Shown here: one piece after another, positions 33,010 to 41,497 of the stretch
Position numbering within the stretch: the first letter of the stretch is position 1
Layout of the letters: every line of letters starts with the position of its first letter
Source: Clostridiales bacterium UBA1770
GTDB lineage: Bacteria; Bacillota; Clostridia; Oscillospirales; CAG-272
Direction: 5' to 3'
Length of the DNA: 64,000 bases
Assembly: GCA_002315325.1 (NCBI GenBank)
Contig: DCGU01000054.1
Location: 1 to 64,000, forward strand
Made by a program: the position numbers and the translations under genes
The notes under the pieces: generated by a model
Databases searched by the model: none
What the model was told of the DNA's origin: nothing
Seen by the model: only the letters and a program-made list of their open reading frames with translations

Positions 33010-35604
33010 TTATCCAAGGTCTTTTTTTATTTCAAACAATAACGTCATCGCCTCGTACGGAGACAAGGTGTTAACGTCGGTGGACCGAAGTTTTTCAATG
33101 ACGCGGTCCTGCATCATATCGTCCATACTGATAACGGATTCATCCAATAGCGGCTTATCGTTGCCGGTATCTGCCGCAGCGATGGCCATGGCCGTGGTTT
33201 CCACGGACTTGAGCACCTCTTTGGCGCGCTTGATGACCTCGTTCGGCAGACCCGCCAGTTTGGCGACCTCGATACCGTAGCTGTCGTCGGTGGAACCGCG
33301 CACAATCTTACGTAGGAAGATGATATCGTCACCGCGCTTTTTGGCGGCAATGTTATAGTTCACAATGCCCTCGAACTCGTCCTCCATGGACGTCAGCTCG
33401 TGGTAATGCGTGGCAAACAGCGTCTTGGCACCGATTTTTTTGCTGTGCGTGTATTCGACGATGGCGCGGGCAATGCTCATGCCGTCGAACGTGGACGTGC
33501 CGCGGCCGACCTCGTCGTAAACGATAAGACTGCGTTTGGTCGCATTTTTCAGGATATAGGCGACCTCGTTCATTTCCAACATAAACGTGGACTGTCCCGA
33601 CGCTAAATCGTCGGAGGCACCGACACGTGTAAAAATGAAATCCACGACACCGATGCGGGCGTCGGCAGCAGGGACGAAGGAGCCGATTTGCGCCATCAGC
33701 ACAATCAGCGCCACCTGCCGCATATAGGTGGATTTACCCGCCATATTGGGGCCGGTAATCAGGGCCAGGCGGTTACGGTCGGTATCCAAATAGGTGTCGT
33801 TGGGCACAAAATAGGATTCCTTAACAAACTGCTCGACAACGGGATGACGGCCGTCCTTGATATCGATGACGGGGCATTCGTCCACTTCGGGGCAGACGTA
33901 TTTATTGCGTGCGGCCACCGACGCCAAGCTTTCGTACACGTCGAGTTGGGCCAACAGGAACGCAGCCTTTTGAATGCGTTCCGAAGCGGCGGAAACACGG
34001 CCGAGGATTTCCACGAAAAGCTCGTATTCCAGGCCGCGGATTTTTTCCTCGGCGCCGAGAATCGTCGCCTCCATATCTTTGAGTTCCTGCGTGATAAAGC
34101 GCTCGGCACCCGTCAGCGTCTGTTTGCGGACGTAACGGTCGGGCACCTGATCGAGCAGGGAGCGGGTCACTTCAATGTAATAGCCGAAAACCTTATTGTA
34201 ACCGATTTTCAGCGTTTTGATGCCGGTTTTTTCGCGTTCTTCCTCGGTCATGCGGTCAATCCAGCCCTTACCGTCGTTCATAACGGAACGCAGATAATCG
34301 ACCTGTTCGTCGTAGCCGTCAGCGATAAAACCGCCCTCACGCAGTGAAAACGGCGGCTCGATTTTAATGGCGCTGTTGATATCGGCGCAAACGTCCTCGA
34401 GCAAATCCATGTCTTCGCGAATGCGGCAAAGTTCCGCCGAGGTGCAGCCCTCCAACTGTTTTTTGACGTCGGGCAGTATGGCGAGCGTGGCGGAAATGGC
34501 GCGCAAATCCTTGGCGTTGGCGGAGCCGTATACGACACGGGTAACCAAGCGTTCCATATCCAGTACGTTTGCAAGCAGCGTGCCGAGTTCGTGCCGCAGG
34601 ATATAATTGCCGAACAGCTCGTTCACGGCGCCCTGGCGTGCGGTGATGGCCTTGACGTTCAACAGGGGCCGGTCAATCCAGCGGCGCAAAAGGCGCGCGC
34701 CGGCGGCCGTATGGGTCTTATCCAACACCCACAAAAGCGTCCCCTTCTTTTCCTTGGTCCGCAGCGTTTCGGTGAGTTCCAGGTTGCGGCGCGTGTTGAT
34801 ATCCATATTCAGATACTGCCCGCCGGTATACAGCTGCAGTTCGCGGATATAGGACACGTCGCCCTTTTCCATTTCACGGATGTATTGCAGCAGCGCACCG
34901 ACGGCGGGACACAGCAGCGTATCCTCCAAAACCGATTCGCGGACGTTGCCGCCGAACTGTTCGGTGACGAGTTCGCGCGCATGCTTGGTATCGTAGCGGG
35001 TCCTCTGGTTATCGGCGAGCATGGCGCCGAGGCGTTCACGCACCAGCGTCGTGACGTTCGGGAAAGCAGAGGCCTCCAGGTTCATGAGCACTTCGCTCGG
35101 CGCGTAGGTGCCGAGTTCGTTGCACAAACTGCCCTGCCAATCGCCGCCCTCAAAGGACGTGGCGTAGACGACCGGTGTGGACACGTCGGCAAACGCAATG
35201 CCGCAGCCGTTTTCGGTCAGATACAGGGCACACAGATAGTTGTTCTTTTGGTCGGTTAACAGATTCGATTCCAAAATGGTGCCGGGGGTCACGACGCGAA
35301 TCACTTCACGTTTGACCAGGCCCACTGCCTTGGCAGGGTCCTCGGTTTGCTCGCAAATGGCAACCTTGAAACCTTTTTCTATCAGTTTTCCGATATAGAC
35401 CTCGCAGGCATGGAACGGCACGCCGCACATGGGGGCGCGTTCCTCTTCCCCGCAGTCTTTGCCGGTCAACGTCAGGTCGATGGCCTTCGACGCAATTTTG
35501 GCGTCCTCATAAAACATCTCGTAAAAGTCGCCGACACGGTAAAACAACAGATAATCTTTATATTGATTTTTGATTTCAAAATACTGCTCCATCATCGGAG
35601 TCAT
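33010..35604 (-). CDS. mutS: DNA mismatch repair protein MutS
   Basis: 864 residues, full length. The mismatch-reading Phe-x-Glu is in YRVGDFYEMFYEDA near the N-terminus. The ATPase core has Walker A TGPNMAGKSTYMRQ, then VDFIFTRVGASDDLASGQSTFMLEM, Walker B SLIVYDEVGRGTSTFDG and LFATHYHEL. A C-terminal dimerisation tail follows. AAGGAGGG lies 9 bases before ATG 35604. It is cotranscribed with mutL and lies 52 bases after ylbF. Confidence 0.98.
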   Translation of the reverse strand: MTPMMEQYFEIKNQYKDYLLFYRVGDFYEMFYEDAKIASKAIDLTLTGKDCGEEERAPMCGVPFHACEVYIGKLIEKGFKVAICEQTEDPAKAVGLVKREVIRVVTPGTILESNLLTDQKNNYLCALYLTENGCGIAFADVSTPVVYATSFEGGDWQGSLCNELGTYAPSEVLMNLEASAFPNVTTLVRERLGAMLADNQRTRYDTKHARELVTEQFGGNVRESVLEDTLLCPAVGALLQYIREMEKGDVSYIRELQLYTGGQYLNMDINTRRNLELTETLRTKEKKGTLLWVLDKTHTAAGARLLRRWIDRPLLNVKAITARQGAVNELFGNYILRHELGTLLANVLDMERLVTRVVYGSANAKDLRAISATLAILPDVKKQLEGCTSAELCRIREDMDLLEDVCADINSAIKIEPPFSLREGGFIADGYDEQVDYLRSVMNDGKGWIDRMTEEEREKTGIKTLKIGYNKVFGYYIEVTRSLLDQVPDRYVRKQTLTGAERFITQELKDMEATILGAEEKIRGLEYELFVEILGRVSAASERIQKAAFLLAQLDVYESLASVAARNKYVCPEVDECPVIDIKDGRHPVVEQFVKESYFVPNDTYLDTDRNRLALITGPNMAGKSTYMRQVALIVLMAQIGSFVPAADARIGVVDFIFTRVGASDDLASGQSTFMLEMNEVAYILKNATKRSLIVYDEVGRGTSTFDGMSIARAIVEYTHSKKIGAKTLFATHYHELTSMEDEFEGIVNYNIAAKKRGDDIIFLRKIVRGSTDDSYGIEVAKLAGLPNEVIKRAKEVLKSVETTAMAIAAADTGNDKPLLDESVISMDDMMQDRVIEKLRSTDVNTLSPYEAMTLLFEIKKDLG

Positions 35605-35656
35605 AGCCGTGTTCCCTCCTTTTCCGTGCAGGCGTTACGCCCGGACGTATTCCCGA

Positions 35657-36067
35657 TTAACCGTGGCAGTGACCGCCGCAGGTAGAACAATCGTGGGTGC
35701 AATTGGGATCTTCCCCCGTTACGTTGAACATAATCGTAGAGTTCACGCGGTTCATGAGCTCGTTGACCTCGTTCTGTGCCTCGTTGAGTGCGACGAACGC
35801 GGGGTGCTCGGCAATCTCGCGATACAAAACGTTGATGCGGTTTTGAATCATACCGATGATATCGGAATTGCGGTCGGCCTTGGATGCCTCGGCCTGCATC
35901 GCCTTTTCCTGTACCTCGTACTCGATCATTTTGCGTTTGAGATCGGCGTCGGCCTCGTAAGCGGCCTTGGCCTGTTCCAGTTTGACCAGACTCGGTTCAG
36001 CCTTCAGCGCCTGACCGAGGGCCGTGGCCAGTTCAAATATTTTATCCTGATTCGGTGTGGTAGACAT
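35657..36067 (-). CDS. ylbF: YlbF/YmcA-family protein with C-terminal Cys/His cluster
   Basis: 136 residues, all-helical. The Com_YlbF pattern is seen in LATALGQALKAEPSLVKLEQAKAAYEADADLKRKM and AEHPAFVALNEAQNEVNELM. The tail ends in CTHDCSTCGGHCHG, four Cys with three His. In B. subtilis YlbF, YmcA and YaaT form a complex that carries iron-sulfur clusters and steers RNase Y. A similar role is inferred, since rny lies 7 kb away. It is placed between miaB and mutS in one operon. Confidence 0.85.
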   Translation of the reverse strand: MSTTPNQDKIFELATALGQALKAEPSLVKLEQAKAAYEADADLKRKMIEYEVQEKAMQAEASKADRNSDIIGMIQNRINVLYREIAEHPAFVALNEAQNEVNELMNRVNSTIMFNVTGEDPNCTHDCSTCGGHCHG

Positions 36068-36093
36068 ATCTTTACAATCCTTTCAAACAATGG

Positions 36094-37518
36094 TTATCGA
36101 ATCACGTCGCCGTACAGGGCGAACGTGTCCGCACGGGTGACGTGAACATTTAAAAATTGACCGATATCCGCGGGACCGGCGTCAAAAAAGACGATTTTGT
36201 TGGTGGCGGTACGGCCCGACCATACGCCGGGGTCGTTTTTACTGGGACCGTCGCACAGCACGCGAACCGTTGTGTCGTTCAGCGGTGCATTGACTTCAAG
36301 CGAGATGGCGTTTTGCGTCTGCAGCAGACGATTGAAGCGCTCGCTCTGTACGGCAGGCGGGATTTGGTCTGGCATCTCGGCGGCAGGGGTGCCGCGGCGG
36401 GGCGAATAGATAAACGAGAAGATCATATCGAAGCGGGCGCTCTTGAGCACGTTCAGCGTTGCTTCGAAGTCCTCCTCGGTTTCCCCCGGGAACCCGACGA
36501 TGATATCCGTCGTCACGGCCATATCCGGCACGGTTTGGCGGATATACGAGAGAATATCCTGATACCGCGCCAGGTCGTAGTGGCGGTTCATCAGTTTCAA
36601 AATACGGTCGCTGCCCGATTGAATCGGCAGATGGAAATGATGGGCAATATGACGGCCGTTTGCCATCACGTCCACCAATTTCCGCGTCGCATCCTTCGGA
36701 TGGCTGGTCATAAACCGCAGCCACCAATCGCCCTCGATGGCGTCGAGCATAGCGAGCAGGTCGGCAAAGTCAATGCCGTCGTCGTTATCCTTGCCGTAGG
36801 AGTTGACGTTTTGTCCCAGCAGCGTGATATCGCGGTACCCGTTTTGCACCAGCTCACGCACCTCACGCACGATATCCTCGGCACGGCGGCTGCGTTCACG
36901 GCCGCGAACGTAGGGCACGATACAGTACGAGCAAAAATTGTTGCAGCCGTACATAATGGAAACCCAGGCGTGGCGGTTGTCGCCGCGGCGGATGGGCAGG
37001 CCCTCCGCCACCATATATTTTTCCTCATCGGGGAGGAACATACGCTTATCCTTTTCCCGGCGTTCCCACAACAGCTGCGGGAAACGATGAATGGACGACG
37101 TACCGAAAACGATATCCACGTAGGGCAAGCTGCGCTTGATTTCTTCGCGCCGGTGCGCCTGCGTGACCATACAGCCGCAAACGGCGACGGTCAAATCCGG
37201 ATTTTGCGCCTTTAAATGCTTGTATTGGCCGACGATGGAGAGTGCCTTTTGTTCGGCGTGCTCACGGATGGCACAGGTGTTGACCACGATGAGCTCGGCC
37301 TCTTGCGGGTTCGATACGGTTTTATACCCCATGGCCTCGGCCATACCGGCCAGCTTTTCACTGTCCGCCTCATTTTGTTGGCACCCGAACGTCAGGACAA
37401 AGACACCCGGCACGGCGGCCTTTGCCGCATTTTGCGCCTTGATTTTTTCTATATATTGTTTTTGAAGTTCGACTTCTTCGGCAGGCAGGAAATGATCCGC
37501 CCGGCTGCAGCTATCCAT
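36094..37518 (-). CDS. miaB: tRNA-2-methylthio-N6-dimethylallyladenosine synthase
   Basis: 474 residues. It adds the methylthio group to i6A37 of tRNA. The N-terminal cluster cysteines are in TFGCQQNEAD, VNTCAIREHA and VCGCMVTQ. The radical SAM triad is YGCNNFCSYCIVPYVRGRERSR, and a TRAM domain ends the protein. ATG 37518 has GGAGGGG 8 bases before it; the upstream in-frame start has no site. MiaA, which makes its substrate, is encoded at 52884-53858. This is the first gene of the mismatch-repair operon. Confidence 0.97.
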   Translation of the reverse strand: MDSCSRADHFLPAEEVELQKQYIEKIKAQNAAKAAVPGVFVLTFGCQQNEADSEKLAGMAEAMGYKTVSNPQEAELIVVNTCAIREHAEQKALSIVGQYKHLKAQNPDLTVAVCGCMVTQAHRREEIKRSLPYVDIVFGTSSIHRFPQLLWERREKDKRMFLPDEEKYMVAEGLPIRRGDNRHAWVSIMYGCNNFCSYCIVPYVRGRERSRRAEDIVREVRELVQNGYRDITLLGQNVNSYGKDNDDGIDFADLLAMLDAIEGDWWLRFMTSHPKDATRKLVDVMANGRHIAHHFHLPIQSGSDRILKLMNRHYDLARYQDILSYIRQTVPDMAVTTDIIVGFPGETEEDFEATLNVLKSARFDMIFSFIYSPRRGTPAAEMPDQIPPAVQSERFNRLLQTQNAISLEVNAPLNDTTVRVLCDGPSKNDPGVWSGRTATNKIVFFDAGPADIGQFLNVHVTRADTFALYGDVIR

Positions 37519-37579
37519 GGAAACTACCCCTCCGCTTTTGTGAGATAAGACATAATATGACATTATAATACAGTATATT

Positions 37580-37609
37580 ATTATACTCTATAATGGTTAT
37601 GACTGTCAA
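37580..37609 (-). promoter_or_regulatory. Promoter of the miaB-ylbF-mutS-mutL-tgt operon
   Basis: Minus-strand TTGACA (37604-37609) and TATAAT (37580-37585) are 18 bp apart. It directly follows the terminator of the upstream fucosidase gene. The A/T-rich leader to miaB contains further TATAAT-like words but no second good -35. Confidence 0.8.
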
Positions 37610-37617
37610 GGAAAAAC

Positions 37618-37662
37618 GGGGAGTGATTGTCCGACTGCATCTGTGTCGGACAATCACTCCCC
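37618..37662 (-). terminator. Terminator of fucosidase gene 1
   Basis: Bases 37645-37662 pair perfectly with 37618-37635 (18 bp) around a 9-base loop. On minus the stem is followed by GTTTTTCC. It ends 12 bases beyond the fucosidase stop. Confidence 0.9.
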
Positions 37663-37674
37663 GCATCGGGATCG

Positions 37675-38850
37675 TTATTGCACGTAATAAAGTTTAATAT
37701 CGGTCAATTCAAAATCTGCATCCGCATCGGTGATTTCCAAAATCAGACTTCCGAACCAATACGGCGGGATCGTAACAATCTGCTTGTGACCGACGGTTTT
37801 GCCGTCATACAGATGCATCGTGTCGTCGCCGGCACCGATGGTGAAGGCGTGAATCTTCTCCCCCTGCAAAAGATTTTCGGACAGCACAACGGTGTTGAGC
37901 AGCTGCGGCTGCGCAAGGTGCAGAATAAAGCGGTTGCCCTTTCGTTCCAAGGTATACGGCACGGGGTTGGCAAAGCGGCGGTCCAGTTCGCGTTTCATAC
38001 CCACGAGCGCGTCGCAGTCTGCCTGCGGCAGAACACCCTCCCGGTTGGGTCCGATATTCAGCAGCAGGTTATTCCCGCGGCCGACGCTGTAGTACCACAG
38101 GCCGCACAAATCCGCGACAGGGCGCACGAGGTGCTCGTCGCGATCGCTGAAAAACCAGTTGCCGCGGCGCATCTTGCAGTCGCATTCAAAAGGACGGAAC
38201 ACGCCGCCCGACACGTAGGACGTGCCAAAAGGCGTGATGCCCTCCTCGTTGCCGATCCAATCGGTACCCTGCCCAAAGCCGAAAATCAAAATGTCGGGCT
38301 GCAGACGATGAATTTCCCCCAAGATCCGCGGCCAATCGTATTCGTGGCCGCCGCTGCCGCAGCCGTCAAACCACAAATAATCGATTTTGCCGTAATTCGA
38401 CAACAGCTCCGTCATTTGATTGACAAAATAGTCGTCGTAGGCTTTCGCGTCGACAAAGGCAAAGCCGAACTGCGCCGGGCTGTAGTATAACCCGATACCG
38501 AGACCGTATTTACGGCAGGCGTCGGTAAACTGACGCACGACGTCGCCTTTACCGTTTTGGTACGGCGTGTTTTTGACGCTGTAATCGGAATAGGCGGACG
38601 GCCAGTTGGCAAATCCGTCGTGGTGTTTGGCCGTCATGACGGCGTATTTTGCACCGGCCTCTTTGATGGTGCGGATCCACTGTTCACAGTCGATTTTCTC
38701 CGGGTTGAATCCGGCCGGTATCATTTCCGCCTCGTGCCCGTCCCAGTCGGTATGCCCCTCGTAAAACGTGCGAATCCCGAAATGGAAAAAGACACCGAAT
38801 TCCCAATCCAGGAATTTCAGTTGGTTTTGTGTCGGTTTCGGTTGTGCCAT
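37675..38850 (-). CDS. GH29 alpha-L-fucosidase (intracellular)
   Basis: 391 residues, no signal peptide, so cytoplasmic. GH29 barrel motifs: FGVFFHFGIRTFYEG, the substrate-contact block AKHHDGFANW (74-83), GLGIGLYYSPAQF, and the nucleophile in YLWFDGCG (Asp162). A C-terminal beta domain begins near 290 (ERKGNRFILHLAQPQLLNT). GH29 enzymes remove alpha-linked L-fucose from glycans. ATG 38850 has GGGGAGGG close upstream. It has its own consensus promoter and terminator. A second GH29 gene lies 1.3 kb away (40173-41462). Confidence 0.92.
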   Translation of the reverse strand: MAQPKPTQNQLKFLDWEFGVFFHFGIRTFYEGHTDWDGHEAEMIPAGFNPEKIDCEQWIRTIKEAGAKYAVMTAKHHDGFANWPSAYSDYSVKNTPYQNGKGDVVRQFTDACRKYGLGIGLYYSPAQFGFAFVDAKAYDDYFVNQMTELLSNYGKIDYLWFDGCGSGGHEYDWPRILGEIHRLQPDILIFGFGQGTDWIGNEEGITPFGTSYVSGGVFRPFECDCKMRRGNWFFSDRDEHLVRPVADLCGLWYYSVGRGNNLLLNIGPNREGVLPQADCDALVGMKRELDRRFANPVPYTLERKGNRFILHLAQPQLLNTVVLSENLLQGEKIHAFTIGAGDDTMHLYDGKTVGHKQIVTIPPYWFGSLILEITDADADFELTDIKLYYVQ

Positions 38851-38868
38851 AATGCCCTCCCCTATTTG

Positions 38869-38899
38869 AAATATCATTTCTATTATAAAAAAATATCAT
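38869..38899 (-). repeat. Two AAATATCAT repeats flanking the fucosidase -10 box
   Basis: The 9-mer AAATATCAT occurs at 38869-38877 and 38891-38899, 22 bp start to start (two helical turns), one on each side of the -10 (38882-38887). This could be an operator; no regulator gene is obvious beside it. Confidence 0.4.
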
Positions 38900-38910
38900 G
38901 GCGGTGTCAA
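38882..38910 (-). promoter_or_regulatory. Consensus promoter of fucosidase gene 1
   Basis: Minus-strand TTGACA (38905-38910) and TATAAT (38882-38887), 17 bp apart: an exact consensus promoter. Its -35 lies 26 bases from the -35 of the divergent promoter at 38937. Confidence 0.85.
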
Positions 38911-38936
38911 CCCCGCATTTTGTTTCCAATCGGATA

Positions 38937-38965
38937 TTGACAGATGACGCGCCGCGTTTTATACT
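38937..38965 (+). promoter_or_regulatory. Promoter of the GyrI-like/CDP-alcohol transferase pair
   Basis: TTGACA (38937-38942) and TATACT (38960-38965) are 17 bp apart; a TATAAT further on (38974-38979) is too far from the -35. It is divergent from the fucosidase promoter, so both could answer to one regulator bound between them. Confidence 0.7.
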
Positions 38966-39028
38966 ATATAGGATATAATACGCCCGCCGTGCAGGCGGGA
39001 ACCACTGCCAAGAACGGAGGAATCAAAT

Positions 39029-39535
39029 ATGAATGTCAATTACGAAACCAAACCCGCGCTTACTTTTATCGGTTTCCATACGGAAATGAAACCGGATGAA
39101 GGATACGTCAAATGCCCGGAATTTTGGGATAAAGAATACAATCAAAAATATGCGCACCTGTGGCAGACAATGACGCCGCAGACCCCCGTGGAAAAGGCAC
39201 TGCTGGATAACGTCATCGGGACGTATGCCCTGTGTGTTGACCGTGAAGACGGCTTTTCCTATTGGATTGCCGGCCTGTATCAGGGCGGCGACGTACCCGC
39301 AGGCCTGGAACTGTTCACCTGCCCTGCCGGTGACTGGGCTGTTTTTCAGGCACAGGGGCCGCTGCCGGAATCTATGCAGACGTTGAACAAGGCCATATGG
39401 CAGGAATGGTTCCCGCAGGAGGGCAAAGCGCACGGCGCCGACGGCAAGATGATGGTAGAGGTCTACTCCGCCAACAATCCGCAATCGCCCGACTATACCT
39501 GCGGCATTTGGATGCCTGTTTGCGGGCAGTCATAA
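39029..39535 (+). CDS. Stand-alone GyrI-like/AraC effector-binding domain protein
   Basis: 168 residues, soluble. It has the GyrI-like small-molecule-binding pattern: ALTFIGFHTEMK at the start, a central IGTYALCVDRE/FSYWIAGLYQ, the typical PAGLELFTCPAGDWAVFQAQGPLPESMQTLNKAIWQEWFP spread over the next ~45 residues, and a final EVYS/YTCGIWMPV strand. Such domains bind drugs or act as ligand sensors; this copy has no DNA-binding part. ACGGAGGA precedes ATG. Its stop overlaps the next gene's ATG (TAATG), so the two are coupled. Confidence 0.82.
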   Translation: MNVNYETKPALTFIGFHTEMKPDEGYVKCPEFWDKEYNQKYAHLWQTMTPQTPVEKALLDNVIGTYALCVDREDGFSYWIAGLYQGGDVPAGLELFTCPAGDWAVFQAQGPLPESMQTLNKAIWQEWFPQEGKAHGADGKMMVEVYSANNPQSPDYTCGIWMPVCGQS

Positions 39536-40056
39536 TGCCGATTTATCAAGAAACAGCGTGGCGCCGGCGCATTGCCGGCGCCATTACGTTATGCCGCATC
39601 CCCTGCGCACTGTTGTTGCTGCTGTGGGAGCCGACCGCGGTCCCGTTTCTGATTTTTTATCTTTTATGCGGCCTGTCCGACGTACTGGACGGGTTCACGG
39701 CACGGGCGCTCCGGGCGACGAGCGAACAGGGGGCCAAGCTGGACAGTATCGCCGATTTTGTCTTTGCGGTTGTCTGGGTTGTTCGAGTCGTACCGACAAT
39801 GCAAATACCGCGGTGGATTTGGGCGTGGGCAGCAGCCATCGCTGCCGTGAAAGTGACGGGAGCGATTGCGTCCTACGTCAAAGAAAAGCGTCTCATTCCG
39901 CACTCCGTCGCCAATAAAGTGACGGGCGTGCTGTTGTTTCTTTTGCCGTTGACGGTACGATTTATTGACGTACGATACGGGTCCATCGCCGTTTGTGCGG
40001 CTGCAACAGTCGCCGCCGCGGACGACGTAATACGTATGGGGAGGAACAAACGGTGA
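39535..40056 (+). CDS. CDP-alcohol phosphatidyltransferase family protein
   Basis: 173 residues with about five membrane segments. The catalytic motif DxxDGxxARxxxxxxxxGxxxDxxxD is fully present, with Asp49, Asp52, Gly53, Ala56, Arg57, Gly66, Asp70 and Asp74. The family joins a CDP-activated lipid to an alcohol (glycerol-3-phosphate, serine, inositol, cardiolipin precursors). The sequence is shorter than typical PgsA and the substrate cannot be assigned. ATG 39535 overlaps the preceding stop by one base. Confidence 0.88.
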   Translation: MPIYQETAWRRRIAGAITLCRIPCALLLLLWEPTAVPFLIFYLLCGLSDVLDGFTARALRATSEQGAKLDSIADFVFAVVWVVRVVPTMQIPRWIWAWAAAIAAVKVTGAIASYVKEKRLIPHSVANKVTGVLLFLLPLTVRFIDVRYGSIAVCAAATVAAADDVIRMGRNKR

Positions 40057-40111
40057 CGTTTGAGAAAATAAGTCAATCATAAAAGCAACCGAAAACGTTT
40101 CATTGCAAAGA

Positions 40112-40163
40112 AAAGGGCTGTTGTTCATACGCTTTTGTATATGCGTATTGACAACAGCCCTTT
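40112..40163 (-). terminator. Terminator of fucosidase gene 2
   Basis: Bases 40151-40163 pair with 40112-40124 (13 bp), with an inner stem 40127-40132/40143-40148. On minus the stem runs into TTTTCTTTG. It may also stop plus-strand transcripts from the CDP-alcohol transferase, although the T-run there is poor. Confidence 0.8.
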
Positions 40164-40172
40164 ATATTCGTA

Positions 40173-41462
40173 TCAATAAACGGCGATATCCCGCAACGTT
40201 GCACCGTCAACCGTTTTCGTCAGTTCAATCGTGACCGCGGTAACGTTTTTGCCGACAAGCGGCAGGATGCGCTTATGCCCGATACAATGACCGGTTGCGG
40301 CTTCGACACCGTCGAACAGAACGCGGAAACCACGGATGCGGTGCCCCTGTGTCATATCCTCACGCAGCACCACGTAGGAAATATCGGCGGGGGCCGGCAG
40401 CGTGACCGTCTGCGTTAAGCAAGCCGAACCGACGGCATAGCCCCGTCGCGCACCATCGCCAAAGGTATCCTGTAAAAGTTTACCGAAAGAACGGAACTGC
40501 TCTTCGTCCTCAAAACGGCCGTCTTTTCCGATGGCCATACCGAGCAGAAGGTTGGAGTTGCGCCCGACGGAATGCAGATAACAATCCAGCAGATGCTTTG
40601 CAGAAAAGACGTGGTCGGTCTGTCCCGGTTTCCATGCCCATCCGCCGCCGAATGCCAGATGGTCCCGGTTCGGCATATCGGTTTCGGCCGGCGCGTAATA
40701 GATGCCGTCCGGGTCACCGCATCCCGCCTCTTCATTCGGCTTTGTTCCGTCAAACCGATTTTCCCCTGCAAAAGTCGCCGCCCAACAGTCTGCCGGTGCC
40801 AGTCCGTCCTCGTTTCCTACCCAGCGGAGATTATGCGGGTACCCCTTCGGTCCCTGGAAGCAAAGTGCATTCGGCTGATACTTTTTCAAAATCGGCACGA
40901 GATTGGGGCCGCCTTTTTCGAGCGGGACAATGCCGCCGTCAAACCAGATTTCAAACAGGTCGCCGTATTGTGACCAAAGCTCCGTCACCTGCGCCTCTAC
41001 GTGCTTCACGTAATCGTGGTACCACGCCGTTGCGAAGGTTTCATCGTTCATCTTCTCATCATTAATACCGTAATACCCGTTACACCCGGTTGAGTAGTAA
41101 AGCCCCGGTTTGAGGCCGTATTTACGGCACGAGGCAATAAAATCCCGAACGATATCGCCCTTGCCGTCCCCATAGGCACATCCGGCCACGGAATACGGGT
41201 TATCCTTCGTCTGCCACAGTGAAAAACCGGTGCAATGGTTGGCCACCAAGACGGCATACTTGGCGCCCATCTCGTGCGCGGAACGAATCCACTGGTCGGT
41301 GTCCCATCCTTGTGGTGCAAAGCACGACGGCGGCAGCTCGTCCCGAACAGTCGATAATTTGGGGTTGGCCGTCGGGTTATAAATATCCATCAGGTAATGG
41401 ATAATGACACCGAGCTCCATATCCTGCCAGATTAATTGTTCTTTGGTTGGTATCGCCGGCAT
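40173..41462 (-). CDS. GH29-family alpha-L-fucosidase, divergent second copy
   Basis: 429 residues, no signal peptide. It shares the GH29 layout with the gene at 37675: LGVIIHYLMDIYNP, GLKPGLYYSTGCNGY, and the nucleophile block FEIWFDGGI (Asp175). The usual KHHDGF block reads NHCTGF (75-80), so one substrate-contact His is missing and its specificity may differ. A C-terminal beta-sandwich (about 335-429) follows. GGAGG lies 9 bases before ATG. It begins 35 bases after the four-helix-bundle gene and may be cotranscribed with it. Confidence 0.85.
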   Translation of the reverse strand: MPAIPTKEQLIWQDMELGVIIHYLMDIYNPTANPKLSTVRDELPPSCFAPQGWDTDQWIRSAHEMGAKYAVLVANHCTGFSLWQTKDNPYSVAGCAYGDGKGDIVRDFIASCRKYGLKPGLYYSTGCNGYYGINDEKMNDETFATAWYHDYVKHVEAQVTELWSQYGDLFEIWFDGGIVPLEKGGPNLVPILKKYQPNALCFQGPKGYPHNLRWVGNEDGLAPADCWAATFAGENRFDGTKPNEEAGCGDPDGIYYAPAETDMPNRDHLAFGGGWAWKPGQTDHVFSAKHLLDCYLHSVGRNSNLLLGMAIGKDGRFEDEEQFRSFGKLLQDTFGDGARRGYAVGSACLTQTVTLPAPADISYVVLREDMTQGHRIRGFRVLFDGVEAATGHCIGHKRILPLVGKNVTAVTIELTKTVDGATLRDIAVY

Positions 41463-41497
41463 AACGTGTGTCCTCCGAATTATTCATTATTGGGATT

